NCBI GenBank assembly: GCA_017744515.1
Contig: JAGIBF010000038.1
Coordinates: 1 to 55,894, forward strand
DNA length: 55,894 nucleotides
Direction of reading: 5' to 3'
Source of the DNA: Niastella sp.
Lineage (GTDB): Bacteria > Bacteroidota > Bacteroidia > Chitinophagales > Chitinophagaceae
The notes beneath the pieces are model-generated. The model searched no databases. It worked only from the letters and a program-made list of their open reading frames with translations, and was not told where the DNA came from. The position numbers and the translations under genes were made by a program. Positions 45,599-54,578 of the stretch are shown here, piece by piece (position 1 is the first letter of the stretch; the number at the start of each line of letters is the position of its first letter).

Positions 45599-46945
45599 AT
45601 GATGGATTTCAGAAATATAGAGTGGCGCATCTTGAGCCGGGTGTTCTTATTGCTGGTAACCTTAACGGCAACTGCTTTCCTGATCGTGAACCAGCTGTTC
45701 ATTTACCTCGTGATCATGCTGCCGGTCATCATTTATCAGGTGGTGGAGTTTTATCGCTTCCAGCGCAAAGCCCACGATGAACTGGACCAGTTTGTAGAAT
45801 CTGTACACTACCGCGACTTCTCCCGCTATTTCGATGTAAAGCATGCCCCGGTTGAATTGCAACCCCTGCGGAAAGGTTTCAACGAGATCAACTCTACTTT
45901 TAAAGTGATCAGTAAAGAGAAAGAAACCCAGTACCAATATCTCCAGAAGATACTGGAGCTGATCGATACGGGTATCCTCATGTATAAGGAAGATGGTGGT
46001 GAAGTAGTGTGGATGAATGAATCACTCAAAAGGATGCTGCAGCTGCCTTACCTGAAAACCATCCATTCTCTTTCCAAGCGTGATGGCGACCTGTACCGGG
46101 GTATCCTCATCTTAAAGCCGGGCGACAGCAAGATCGCTACGGCCCACCCTGATAAAAACGCTTTCAAAGTATTGCTGTCGGCCACAGCCTTTCAAACCGA
46201 AGGACTCAAATACAAGCTCATCGCATTCCAGAACGTGAACGAAGCGTTGGATGAAACAGAGTCCAAAGCCTGGCAAAAACTGTTGAGCGTAATGACGCAT
46301 GAGATCATGAACTCCATTGCGCCCATCTCTTCACTGGCGGCCACACTGAAAATACGTTTACAGGAATCCGTGAATACCCTCGATAACCAGAGCGGTCAGC
46401 TCGATGACCTCGAGCTGGGTATCGATACGATCAAGCGCAGGAGCGAGGGCCTGCTGAAGTTTGCAGAAACCTACCGCAACCTCAATAAGATCACGGCGCC
46501 CAATGTAAAGAAAGTGTATGTACGCGACCTGTTTGAGAACCTGCACCAGCTGATGGAGCCCACGCTCGACCAGAAGAACATCGAGATGGAGATCATCCTC
46601 AAAGACCCCGACCTGATGCTGGAAGCGGATACCAGCCTGGTAGAGCAGGTGTTGATCAACCTCGTGGTGAACGCAATGGAAGCAGTGAAGGACCAGGCAG
46701 ATCCGCGGATCATTTTATCTTCTTATCTCGCTTCCAACCGTAAAGTAGTGATCAAGGTGGCCGATAATGGCATCGGCATGCCCGAAGAGCTCATCGATAA
46801 AATATTCATTCCATTCTTCAGTACCAAGAAAAGTGGCAGCGGTATCGGTCTTAGCCTATGCAAGCAGATCATGATGCTGCACCGCGGTCACATCCACGTG
46901 CAGTCCGTCGAAGGCGAAGGCACTGCGTTTATTTTACAGTTTTAA
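45599..46945 (+). CDS. NtrB-like sensor histidine kinase
   Basis: A 448-residue membrane kinase. Two closely spaced TMs (about 13-30 and 33-49) leave almost no periplasmic loop, so the signal is probably sensed in the membrane or cytoplasm. A PAS-like region (about 112-215) follows. The H-box is [18 protein letters not shown] with phosphorylatable His234. The ATPase domain shows the N-box [11 protein letters not shown] (352-362), G1 DNGIGMP (389-395), F-box FIPFFSTK and G2 GSGIGLSL (413-420). The HEIMNSIAP type is the NtrB-like class that pairs with sigma-54 activators, consistent with the regulator gene just upstream. The start ATG at 45599 is followed by a second ATG. Confidence 0.93.
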   Translation: MMDFRNIEWRILSRVFLLLVTLTATAFLIVNQLFIYLVIMLPVIIYQVVEFYRFQRKAHDELDQFVESVHYRDFSRYFDVKHAPVELQPLRKGFNEINSTFKVISKEKETQYQYLQKILELIDTGILMYKEDGGEVVWMNESLKRMLQLPYLKTIHSLSKRDGDLYRGILILKPGDSKIATAHPDKNAFKVLLSATAFQTEGLKYKLIAFQNVNEALDETESKAWQKLLSVMTHEIMNSIAPISSLAATLKIRLQESVNTLDNQSGQLDDLELGIDTIKRRSEGLLKFAETYRNLNKITAPNVKKVYVRDLFENLHQLMEPTLDQKNIEMEIILKDPDLMLEADTSLVEQVLINLVVNAMEAVKDQADPRIILSSYLASNRKVVIKVADNGIGMPEELIDKIFIPFFSTKKSGSGIGLSLCKQIMMLHRGHIHVQSVEGEGTAFILQF

Positions 46946-46950
46946 TTCAT

Positions 46951-47035
46951 TGTCACCCTGAGCTTGTCGAAGGGGATTATGCAAAATTAACTTTGTCGAA
47001 CGGTACTTATGTCAGGTTGAGCCTGTCGAAACCGA
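46951..47035. repeat. GTCGAA-type extragenic repeats, three units
   Basis: Between the convergent kinase and DUF488 genes: a full unit at 46951-46975 (TGTCACCCTGAGCTTG...), a partial unit at 46991-47003 (CTTTGTCGAACGG) and a variant at 47010-47035 (GTCAGGTTGAGCC...GTCGAAACCGAC) with inverted GTCAGGTT/AACCGAC-like ends. It is the same family as at 26172 and 52013. No separate terminator was recognised here. Confidence 0.6.
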
Positions 47036-47045
47036 CTTAACTGAT

Positions 47046-47567
47046 CTAAAATAACGGCGGTTGATACACAACCGGAATTTTAGCGGCATCTTCAATGTTG
47101 CCATTAGCCCTGATGTGGTGAATATGGATAGATGATAATTGCTTGGCAGCAGCCGTTTTACCATAAAGCAGGGTCGTGCTGATAATGCGGTGGCGGTGAC
47201 AATGGCGTGGATCTTCTTCACTGCACATGATGGCAGTACGCTGCTGACCTGTCAAACCAATTAATTCTTCAATTCCCCGTTGGTAAGCTGCATCCTTATT
47301 GAACAATTCCTCCTGCCGGAAACCCATAGATGATTGCAGGTCTTCTCTTTTGCCACCCAGCGTTTCACCCATCCAGCGATAAGCAATGTTAGCCTGTTCT
47401 AAGGAAGTTTGTAATGCTTCTCTGTTAAATTGTTTATTGTAGCGGGAATAAGGAGCCGTTCTTACGTCTGCCAGCAGGCTGATCTCATACTGTTGTAATA
47501 ATTGGATAAATGCCTCAACCGGATGGTTGGAGTGCCCAATCGTATACAGGTGTAAACCGGACTGCAT
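47046..47567 (-). CDS. DUF488 family protein
   Basis: A 173-residue cytoplasmic protein with the conserved features of the DUF488 family: TIGHSN (9-14), DVRTAPYSR (34-42), LGGKRED (70-76) and MCSEEDPRHCHRHRI (114-128), a His/Cys-rich motif that may bind metal. The biochemical role of the family is not established. It has its own ATG start. It lies 40 bases after the unrecognised gene at 47608-48123 on the same strand and is convergent with the kinase gene; it has no evident link to the transporter array. Confidence 0.88.
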   Translation of the reverse strand: MQSGLHLYTIGHSNHPVEAFIQLLQQYEISLLADVRTAPYSRYNKQFNREALQTSLEQANIAYRWMGETLGGKREDLQSSMGFRQEELFNKDAAYQRGIEELIGLTGQQRTAIMCSEEDPRHCHRHRIISTTLLYGKTAAAKQLSSIHIHHIRANGNIEDAAKIPVVYQPPLF

Positions 47568-47607
47568 GAAGCAAAGGTACAGAAGAATGAATCCGGAATC
47601 CTTACAA

Positions 47608-48123
47608 TCAGTTATTTACTTTATAAATACTGAGTTTGCTCCCTTCTGTGGGCTTGGTGTCGTGGCCCTGGGGCTCGATTAAATATTGAAATATATTTTC
47701 TTTTTCTTGTCGTATTGTCTTTTCGTGAGTCTCAAAACTGCCGGTTACAATTGCGTAACGCTTTAGTATCCATTTTTTATTAGCGTCATCTGTTAACTCA
47801 AGTGGCCCATCCAACTTGCCGACGTAGCATTTCAGGAATGCAACCATGTGCCCGTTTGAAAGCTGATAAGATTCGATTACTTCTACTTGATCATTCCATA
47901 ATTCCAGTATATCATTAACTTGTAGTTTACCCTTATCCGATTTGCTTTTTAAAACGAAAGTGTACAGATCTAATCTTGGTTTGCCTGCTTTGTCAATTGT
48001 TCTGGGGCTCATTCCTATATTTACTGGTATGCCTCCCAGATATAAATCATCGGTAAGATAAAAGAATGCATTTGGGTTTGTGAGTCTTGCAATTACATAA
48101 ACCTTCTTCTGAATATCAAGCAT
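47608..48123 (-). CDS. Hypothetical protein
   Basis: 171 residues from ATG 48123; a longer version would need a TTG at 48150, so the ATG is preferred. I recognise no family. It has no signal peptide or membrane segment. The sequence alternates short hydrophobic strands (KKVYVIARLTNP, LDLYTFVLKS, HMVAFLKCYVG) and turns, suggesting a mainly beta-fold cytoplasmic protein; the C-terminal third is charged. The DUF488 gene follows after 40 bases, so the two could be co-transcribed. Confidence 0.65.
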   Translation of the reverse strand: MLDIQKKVYVIARLTNPNAFFYLTDDLYLGGIPVNIGMSPRTIDKAGKPRLDLYTFVLKSKSDKGKLQVNDILELWNDQVEVIESYQLSNGHMVAFLKCYVGKLDGPLELTDDANKKWILKRYAIVTGSFETHEKTIRQEKENIFQYLIEPQGHDTKPTEGSKLSIYKVNN

Positions 48124-48227
48124 GAATTCTATCTGAAACGTGATTGCCAATCTGCAATATTTATCATGTGTGAATTGTATACTGTTACTGACGAATATAA
48201 ATGTAGTAAGTTTTAAGTCGTCCGAAA

Positions 48228-48253
48228 GAAAAAAGCCACTTGCTAAGGGGGCT
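48228..48253 (-). terminator. Likely intrinsic terminator after the NTF2-like gene
   Basis: On the minus strand AGCCCCCTTAGCAAGTGGCT can fold with AGCC/GGCT and CTT/AAG pairs and is followed by a run of six T and then CTTT. It lies 13 bases after the stop codon at 48267, the expected place for a terminator of that gene. Confidence 0.55.
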
Positions 48254-48266
48254 CTGTATGATATAA

Positions 48267-49061
48267 TTACTTCACCCGTTTCAACTCCTCCGCTAAAGCT
48301 CCATTTTCCTGAACCCGCATACCAGCTACTTTACCCTTTCCATCCCGGATAAACTCAAACGTAAGGTCACGCTCTTTCATAAAGAACAGGCCGGCTTTCT
48401 CGGCATAAAGCGGAGTTTTTTTATTGCGACTTACCATGACCAGCGTCCCGTTTTCCTCCCGGATGAATAAGCTATCCGTCTGCGGACCTTTATACATGCC
48501 TGTATATTGTTTGAGCGAAGCCGCAGGAAGCGAAATAGCCTTGCGCTCGTTGGTTTTTGCAGCGGCGTGGTGGTCATAACTTAGTATTCGCTTCATCTTC
48601 CATTCACCATTCTCCTTCAGCCACAGGTGCGTAAAGCTGGCATGGCCGTCGCGGAATTCTGGTTTCCCTTTTTCCGTAATATAGAAATAATGCTCTCCCA
48701 ATAAGATGGCACCATAGATGGTACCGTTGTTTTGCAACGGGTAACATTTTACCGTGCCAGGCACTGCTTCCCGCCGTAGCCGCCAGTCAGGATTGCTGCA
48801 GAGGTTATTTTTAAGGCTGGCCTGCAATGCTTGAAGACCATTAGTAATGCCTCCTTTGTCATGATAAAACTCAATGTCTGTAGCAATGAACCGGCCGGTA
48901 AGGGAAGTATCGCAATTATTATAACCTTTCCAGAATAGACTGTCCTTTTCCAGGATGATCTTGGTTAGTTCCTCAGGTGTTGTTTGCGCCTGCAGAGAAA
49001 GAGAACCGATAAGTGCTACGAGTACGGTAAATGCGATACGGATGCATGAATACTTTTTCAT
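48267..49061 (-). CDS. Secreted NTF2-like (DUF4440-type) protein
   Basis: 264 residues from ATG 49061 (MKKYSCIRIAF), chosen because it opens directly with a signal peptide (cleavage likely after LQA, residue 25); an upstream frame of 19 more residues lacks such a feature. Residues about 28-165 look like an NTF2-fold DUF4440 domain (SLFWKGYNNCDTSLTGRFIATDIEFYHDKGG pattern, then the H-G-E-W-K-MKRI strand). The C-terminal 178-256 resembles the DUF3471-type beta domain (YTGMYKGPQTDSLFIREENG). No catalytic role can be assigned. It is 110 bases after the second DUF3526 permease and ends before a likely terminator. Confidence 0.8.
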   Translation of the reverse strand: MKKYSCIRIAFTVLVALIGSLSLQAQTTPEELTKIILEKDSLFWKGYNNCDTSLTGRFIATDIEFYHDKGGITNGLQALQASLKNNLCSNPDWRLRREAVPGTVKCYPLQNNGTIYGAILLGEHYFYITEKGKPEFRDGHASFTHLWLKENGEWKMKRILSYDHHAAAKTNERKAISLPAASLKQYTGMYKGPQTDSLFIREENGTLVMVSRNKKTPLYAEKAGLFFMKERDLTFEFIRDGKGKVAGMRVQENGALAEELKRVK

Positions 49062-49171
49062 GATTTTGATGGCTTTAAAACAAATAATATAAATGAATGG
49101 ATGAACAGGCCTGTACACTGCAGGACTTTAGGAGGTTGAATCGTTGGAGTGCTAAAGATAGCATAAAAGAT

Positions 49172-50518
49172 TTATTCCTTGTGACTTTGTAATTGAAAAA
49201 TACTTAATGCCAGCAGGAGAATGGTACTTAACAGTAATGGCAATAACAGGATTACCCAGTTTACGGATGACTTATCAGTAAACGATGCTACTTTGAATTG
49301 CTGCCAGTTTTCCCGGGACACCGGTGTGTTCTCAAATATCCTGGGATAGAAATGGAGTCTCATCTTTTCATGGAACCGTGCGGCACTGTCAATGAATTGT
49401 AAGTGATTGCCCAGTCCCGATTGGGCAATATTATTCATTTGTAACTGAGCATGCAGGGTAGGAATGAACAGTGCTACCTTGTTACCCGCCTGCTCCCGGT
49501 TTTTCAGCTTTTCTTTCAGTTCATGGCTTTGCTGCTGTGCATCATCATCGCCCATCTGTTGCATAGCATAGTACCACAGCCAGCTAAACTCGCCGGGAGG
49601 CAGGGGATATTTCCTGAACTGCGGATAGTGCGCATAAAACTTGTCCATGGTTACCTTTTTATCCATATCCCATTTTTCATGGTAACCCTTGCGCTGCTTC
49701 ACGGCGGTGTCGAGTGCTTCAGGAACAGGATACCGGTTAATGAGAAAACTGTTGATCACAGCAGGAGCCACGATGGTCAGTACCACCCATATGGTGAGCA
49801 GACTGACAGCATTGACGGCTGTACTTTTTTGCCACGATACTACCCAAAAAGAGGTCGCCAGCCAGAACAGCAGGTACAAGGCGCTCACGCCAAAGAAGGC
49901 CAGCAATGTCGCATTGAAAGGCAATGAGAGCATACCAATGGCTGCAACCATCAGCAACATAAATACAGAAAAGACAACAGTTCCCCGCATGGCCATTAGT
50001 TGTAACAATAGACGCGTGGGATTACCGGATTGTACAGTTAGTAATTTCCACGTTCCGTTTTCCTTTTCACTTGATAACAGGTTATAGGAAAGCGCGATGA
50101 TCAGTAACGGAAATAAATAAATGATCACAAAGCTAAGATCGAGGTTACCCAGCAGCAGGCTGCTGGGGTTGTAGAGATCGGTATCATAAAGCTGTGCTTC
50201 AAGATTGCGGATGGTAAGGCTTTTTACAGAATGATTCACATCCCGTTGCCCAATGGAAAGGCCATTGATTGGTTCCGATTCATGCGCGATGGAAAAACGC
50301 AGGTAATAAAGCAATAGCCCGGTTTCCTTATCGAAGTGACGGATGTTCCTGTCGATGTGCTCCTGCTGCCAGGCGCTTACATCGGCAATATGCTGTTGTT
50401 GCTTAGTAAGAAATTGCTTGCCGATAAAGAGACTTAGCAGACCAGTCAGGAAAAGTAAGGACAGGCCGGTAATGACGCTGCCAGACCGTATGAAGTTTTT
50501 AAAAGCTAAGGAGATCAT
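49172..50518 (-). CDS. ABC-2-like permease, DUF3526 type (second copy)
   Basis: A 448-residue membrane protein with TMs near 14-34, 128-147, 178-200, 206-228, 233-254 and 423-441. A large hydrophilic region (about 35-125) follows TM1 and another (about 260-420) precedes the last TM, both probably periplasmic. After TM2 it carries EKENGTWKLL (151-160), the cytoplasmic E-(R/K)-ENGT motif typical of ABC-2/DUF3526 permeases that contact the ATPase. It starts four bases after the stop of the related permease at 50523-51971, so the two are surely co-transcribed and likely form a heterodimer with the ATPase at 54579-55280. Substrate unknown. Confidence 0.82.
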   Translation of the reverse strand: MISLAFKNFIRSGSVITGLSLLFLTGLLSLFIGKQFLTKQQQHIADVSAWQQEHIDRNIRHFDKETGLLLYYLRFSIAHESEPINGLSIGQRDVNHSVKSLTIRNLEAQLYDTDLYNPSSLLLGNLDLSFVIIYLFPLLIIALSYNLLSSEKENGTWKLLTVQSGNPTRLLLQLMAMRGTVVFSVFMLLMVAAIGMLSLPFNATLLAFFGVSALYLLFWLATSFWVVSWQKSTAVNAVSLLTIWVVLTIVAPAVINSFLINRYPVPEALDTAVKQRKGYHEKWDMDKKVTMDKFYAHYPQFRKYPLPPGEFSWLWYYAMQQMGDDDAQQQSHELKEKLKNREQAGNKVALFIPTLHAQLQMNNIAQSGLGNHLQFIDSAARFHEKMRLHFYPRIFENTPVSRENWQQFKVASFTDKSSVNWVILLLPLLLSTILLLALSIFQLQSHKE

Positions 50519-50522
50519 GGTT

Positions 50523-51971
50523 TTAAACGACTTTTAGTTGCTTGGATAATAGGCGTGTCAGGACGAGCAGCAGTACGAACCAGGCAGCAAAGGCTGCCAG
50601 TGAAATACGCTCTTGCCGGATAACAGCAGACAAGGATGGCGGCTTGTACTGAAATTCGGGTAGGTCTGCCCAGTGATGGTTGCTGATGGTATAAGGCTTG
50701 TCATCAGGCCCCGGCTTCTTATTACTGATATATTTCATTTGCAGCTCATTCATGCGCTGGGCCAGCCCATAACGATATTGTTCAGCCTGCTCCTGGAATC
50801 GAACGTAAGAATGATAATCTGTCCCCGTAATGGCCATGGAGAAGTATTTGACGGCCATGAATGGATTGACAAATGCTGCATACCGTGCAATGCTATTCTG
50901 GCGGGCATACAATTGCTGCAGTTGTGTCTGGTGCTGATCATAAATAGTAGCACTGATCTTTTCCCCTTCAGCCATGATGAACCCGCTGTAGTTGAACGGC
51001 AGCTTTTCTACAGAATCTACCTTGTATGCCCTTAGCAGCGAATCTTTGATGGCTTTGTAGTGTGGGTCATCGGGATTGTGGCTATCGCCTTCCTTCAGGA
51101 TATCCTTTTCAATAGCTGCGTGGAAAACAATAGCAGAAGGAGCAGGGTAGAGGTAAGCGCCCACTGCCTGCGTAGCCCTGGGCAATACAATGGTAAAGAG
51201 CAGCCACACGCCGATTGACTTTACCAATGCCGACCGGGCCGTCTTGCTCCAGGCAGAGAGCAGGACAGCGATCAGGCTATAAATAACAAGATAGCCAAGA
51301 TATGCACCCGCAATGCAAAGTAGCCTGAACAATTCTCCGGCAGAAACATCGAAGCGGATGAGTGCCAGCCAAAGAACGATGGATACAATGATCACGGGCA
51401 GGTAGAGTACAGCAACAATACCGATAATGCCCAGGCTCTTACCGGCAATCAGTTCCTGCCAGGTTACGCCCTGACTGAAGAGAACTTTCAGCGTCCCGTT
51501 TTCCCGCTCTGCGGCAATACTGCTGAAGCCTAAGAAGATGATCAGCAGTGGCACCAATACTTGTAATATCATGGCAATACTGATCTCCCCAAAGCGCAGC
51601 AACCCTGTAGAAAAGCCAGCTTCCGAGAAGTTCACAGAGTTTTGTTTGTGCGCTTCCAGGAAAACAGTGCTGCCCATATAGCTTTCCATACCCATATCGA
51701 AAAAGCTGAGCGATGACTGAGGCCGGAAAGCAAAATGGCCATAGTGCGCCATGCGGTGCGGATGCTTGTCGGGATTGCTTTCCCAATCATGCCGTGCTGC
51801 TTGCTGGAATTGCTGCCGTATGGAATTTTGTTTAGCTACATTACTCCAGCCACTAATAGCTGCGTAAACCAGCAATGATCCAATGATTAGTGTGAGCAGA
51901 AAGATGCCTTTATTCCTGAATGCCTGTCGCCACAATTGACCGGCGATGAGTAAGATTACTTTTTTACGCAT
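50523..51971 (-). CDS. ABC-2-like permease, DUF3526 type (first copy)
   Basis: A 482-residue membrane protein with TMs near 22-41, 129-150, 178-206, 215-239, 249-270 and 452-472 and two large loops between TM1/TM2 and TM5/TM6. The motif ERENGTLKVLFSQG (155-168) follows TM2, matching the ABC-2/DUF3526 class. It is a paralog of the next gene. Upstream lies the TonB receptor, 102 bases away, with a nested repeat in the gap. Role: probable half of a heterodimeric permease for a cargo linked to the receptor; direction (import, export or maturation) is not shown by the sequence. Confidence 0.82.
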   Translation of the reverse strand: MRKKVILLIAGQLWRQAFRNKGIFLLTLIIGSLLVYAAISGWSNVAKQNSIRQQFQQAARHDWESNPDKHPHRMAHYGHFAFRPQSSLSFFDMGMESYMGSTVFLEAHKQNSVNFSEAGFSTGLLRFGEISIAMILQVLVPLLIIFLGFSSIAAERENGTLKVLFSQGVTWQELIAGKSLGIIGIVAVLYLPVIIVSIVLWLALIRFDVSAGELFRLLCIAGAYLGYLVIYSLIAVLLSAWSKTARSALVKSIGVWLLFTIVLPRATQAVGAYLYPAPSAIVFHAAIEKDILKEGDSHNPDDPHYKAIKDSLLRAYKVDSVEKLPFNYSGFIMAEGEKISATIYDQHQTQLQQLYARQNSIARYAAFVNPFMAVKYFSMAITGTDYHSYVRFQEQAEQYRYGLAQRMNELQMKYISNKKPGPDDKPYTISNHHWADLPEFQYKPPSLSAVIRQERISLAAFAAWFVLLLVLTRLLSKQLKVV

Positions 51972-52012
51972 AGAAAGTTATTTAATGATTAGCTGTCAGA
52001 ACTTACCCACTA

Positions 52013-52055
52013 TGTCAGGCCGAGTCCCGCAAAGCGGGATAAACTCTGTCGAAGC
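52013..52055. repeat. GTCAGG/GTCGAAGCC repeat interrupted by a small hairpin
   Basis: The two halves TGTCAGGCCGAG and TGTCGAAGCC are those of the GTCGAA repeat family, but 21 bases are placed between them, including the perfect hairpin TCCCGC-AAA-GCGGGA (52025-52039). It lies between the TonB receptor and the first DUF3526 permease gene. Confidence 0.55.
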
Positions 52056-52073
52056 CTTGAGTGGCAACCACGT

Positions 52074-54554
52074 TTAAAATTTATAAGTAGCAGTAAGCAT
52101 GGCACTGCGAGGCGCTCCCGGAAACAGTCGCTGGTAATTCTGCGCGCCCAGCCAGTATTCCTCGTTCAAAACATTGTTTACATTGAGCGCTATCTGCATA
52201 TTGCTTTTGCTGGGCGTGTAATAAATAGCTGCGTCGATCAAGGTGTAAGCAGGCACTTTGAAGGCCCGCGTAAACCAGGGCACTTTGTCGCCGCTGTATT
52301 GTATGCCTAATCCAATACCGAGGTCTTTGAAAAGTGACTGCTGACGGAAGTTGTACCTCGTCCATATACTGCCACTGTGTACAGGCGTATTTTGCTTTCG
52401 CGCACCTATTAGCGATTTATCCCTGTCGTTCCTGATGGTGGCATCGATGTAACTGTAAGCTGCATTGACTTGCCAGTCTGGTAAAATATAACCAGCAACG
52501 TCCAGTTCAAAACCACGGCTTCTTTCTGCGCCTCGCGTCACCAGCAGGTCGGTGTTGGCGGGATCATTGGCATTCATGAGCAGGTTGCGCTGGTTGATCT
52601 CATAAACGGCAGCGTTGACTTGTATGGAGCTATTGAATAAGCTGGTCTTTACGCCCAATTCTTTCAGATCACTGGTAATGGGATCGAATGTGCTGCCGGA
52701 GGGCGCTGCCACGGGCAATAAGGTGACAGTGTTGGCCTGCGGCTGAAACCCTTCGAGGTAAGTAGCATATATGTTCACGCTTGGGCTGACAGTATAAGTA
52801 AGTCCTACGCGGGGAATGACCTTCGATTTCTTTACAGTGATCGTATTGTTCGCTTTGTAATTAGTGATATCATTAAACCAGTCATGACGCAGACTTACCA
52901 ATAAGATGAATCGTTGCCATTTCAGTTGCTCCTGGATATATACCGCATCCGATTGAATGAGCGCAGGTGACAAAGGCGATTTGGCAAACACATAATCATT
53001 CAGGTTGCGGATGACGTATACCGGGTTCGCCAGGTTGAAATGATCTACATTGGGACGCGGCATCTGGACGCCATTGACAGTAATGATTTGGTATTGCGAC
53101 TGATTGGCCGGATTATACGTATTGGTAGTACTACCATTCACAAGCAGAAAGCCACGGGCAGCATTTTGCCCGCCACCTTTTTGCTTGTGCGTCCGAATAA
53201 GATCATAACCTATCAACAGGCTGTGCTCGATAACACCTGTTTTCGCTCCAATCGTAAAATAAGCATTGACATTATCGGTATTCCAGGATTGTTGCCTTTG
53301 TACCATTTGCATGGCAACGAGGGTAGGGACGGGCTGGTTGTTGATGTCGACAGCAAAAGCATTGGTGGTACGGTGTTCCTGCAGGTCTTCCGTCCAGGTT
53401 TGCTTCATATAAGCCATGTTGAAGCCGATGCCTTTAGTAACCTTGTGCACGAGACTGCCGGTAAAAATGACTTCTTTGGATTTGAAGAAGTCATTAGGTG
53501 CTCCCATGTTAAAGTTGATGGGCGTACTGTTGAGTTTGGTTTGTCCATCGATGGCGCCAAAGATGGGTTGCCCCCTGTCGAGCCGGCTATTGATATCGCT
53601 GTAAATAAGCTCGGCATTGACCGAAGTACGGTTGTTGGGGATGTAGGAAAAAGAAGGAGATAACAAGATGGCTTTCTGGAACTGCAGGTCGCGGAAGCTC
53701 CGGTTGTTCTGGTAAGCGCCATTAACCCGGTACAGTAAAGTCTTTTCTTTATTGAGCGGCCCTGTAAAGTCCAATGCGCCCCTGATAGTACTGAAACTGC
53801 CAACGCTGAAGCTGACTTCTTTGTGATCGGTAGTAAGCGGTTTTTTAGTTACGAGGTTGATGCTGCCGCCGGGATCAACACTGGAAAAGGTGGCGCTGGC
53901 TGGCCCTTTGATCACTTCCACCCGCTCTATGTTAGCCGTCAATGGCTGGTTGAAATAATATTGGCGCGTGCGCATGCCATTGATGATAGTGCCTTCCTCA
54001 TTCTGGCTGATGCCGCGTATGGTAAACTGATTATAATAACTGGCGGGCGTAACGCCGCTGGCGGTTTTGATGGCGTCGGCCAGACTAAAAGCCTGCCGGT
54101 CACTGATCAGCTCTTTGGTCACGGTAGCGATAGATTGAGGAATGTCTTTATTGAGCACAGCAGTTTTGGTGGCAGAGAATGAGTAGGCACTGTTATACCC
54201 TGCACTGTTTCTGCCTGTTACTTCTACCGTTTGCAATTCTTTGGACTCAGGTATAAGCAGTACAGTATAGCTGGCTTTAGATAAACGATCATCTACCCGG
54301 ATAGCACGCGAATAGAACCCAAAACCGATAGCACTTACTGTGAGAGTGTGTTCTCCGGTGGTCACTCCTTCAAAGCTGAACTGGCCACTTGCATTGCTGG
54401 CAGTGGTCATATTGTCTTTGTTATTCTTAAGCACAACGGTAGCGCCTTCAAGCGGTTGATTATCGGAAGTAATAATTTTTCCGGAAAAGCTTACCTGCGC
54501 CTCACTGATGAATCTGGCGATCATAAAAGCAGTAATGAAGAATAAGTATTTCAT
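52074..54554 (-). CDS. TonB-dependent siderophore-type receptor
   Basis: An 826-residue outer-membrane receptor. A signal peptide (about 1-20) precedes a carboxypeptidase-regulatory-like domain (about 21-105, GKIITSDNQPLEGATVVLKN), a feature typical of Bacteroidota receptors. The TonB-box region is around ELQTVEVTGR (106-115). The plug (about 130-237) has DIPQSIATVTKELI and the hallmark RVEVIKGPAS...DPGGSINLVTKKP. The remainder is the 22-strand barrel, ending in the C-terminal aromatic MLTATYKF. The plug pattern is that of FhuE/FecA-type siderophore receptors. It lies 24 bases after the ABC ATPase gene and 102 before the first DUF3526 permease. No Fur-type box was identified, so iron control is not shown. 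Confidence 0.9.
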   Translation of the reverse strand: MKYLFFITAFMIARFISEAQVSFSGKIITSDNQPLEGATVVLKNNKDNMTTASNASGQFSFEGVTTGEHTLTVSAIGFGFYSRAIRVDDRLSKASYTVLLIPESKELQTVEVTGRNSAGYNSAYSFSATKTAVLNKDIPQSIATVTKELISDRQAFSLADAIKTASGVTPASYYNQFTIRGISQNEEGTIINGMRTRQYYFNQPLTANIERVEVIKGPASATFSSVDPGGSINLVTKKPLTTDHKEVSFSVGSFSTIRGALDFTGPLNKEKTLLYRVNGAYQNNRSFRDLQFQKAILLSPSFSYIPNNRTSVNAELIYSDINSRLDRGQPIFGAIDGQTKLNSTPINFNMGAPNDFFKSKEVIFTGSLVHKVTKGIGFNMAYMKQTWTEDLQEHRTTNAFAVDINNQPVPTLVAMQMVQRQQSWNTDNVNAYFTIGAKTGVIEHSLLIGYDLIRTHKQKGGGQNAARGFLLVNGSTTNTYNPANQSQYQIITVNGVQMPRPNVDHFNLANPVYVIRNLNDYVFAKSPLSPALIQSDAVYIQEQLKWQRFILLVSLRHDWFNDITNYKANNTITVKKSKVIPRVGLTYTVSPSVNIYATYLEGFQPQANTVTLLPVAAPSGSTFDPITSDLKELGVKTSLFNSSIQVNAAVYEINQRNLLMNANDPANTDLLVTRGAERSRGFELDVAGYILPDWQVNAAYSYIDATIRNDRDKSLIGARKQNTPVHSGSIWTRYNFRQQSLFKDLGIGLGIQYSGDKVPWFTRAFKVPAYTLIDAAIYYTPSKSNMQIALNVNNVLNEEYWLGAQNYQRLFPGAPRSAMLTATYKF

Positions 54555-54578
54555 GATGTTAGCGTTGCTGCTGTAGAG

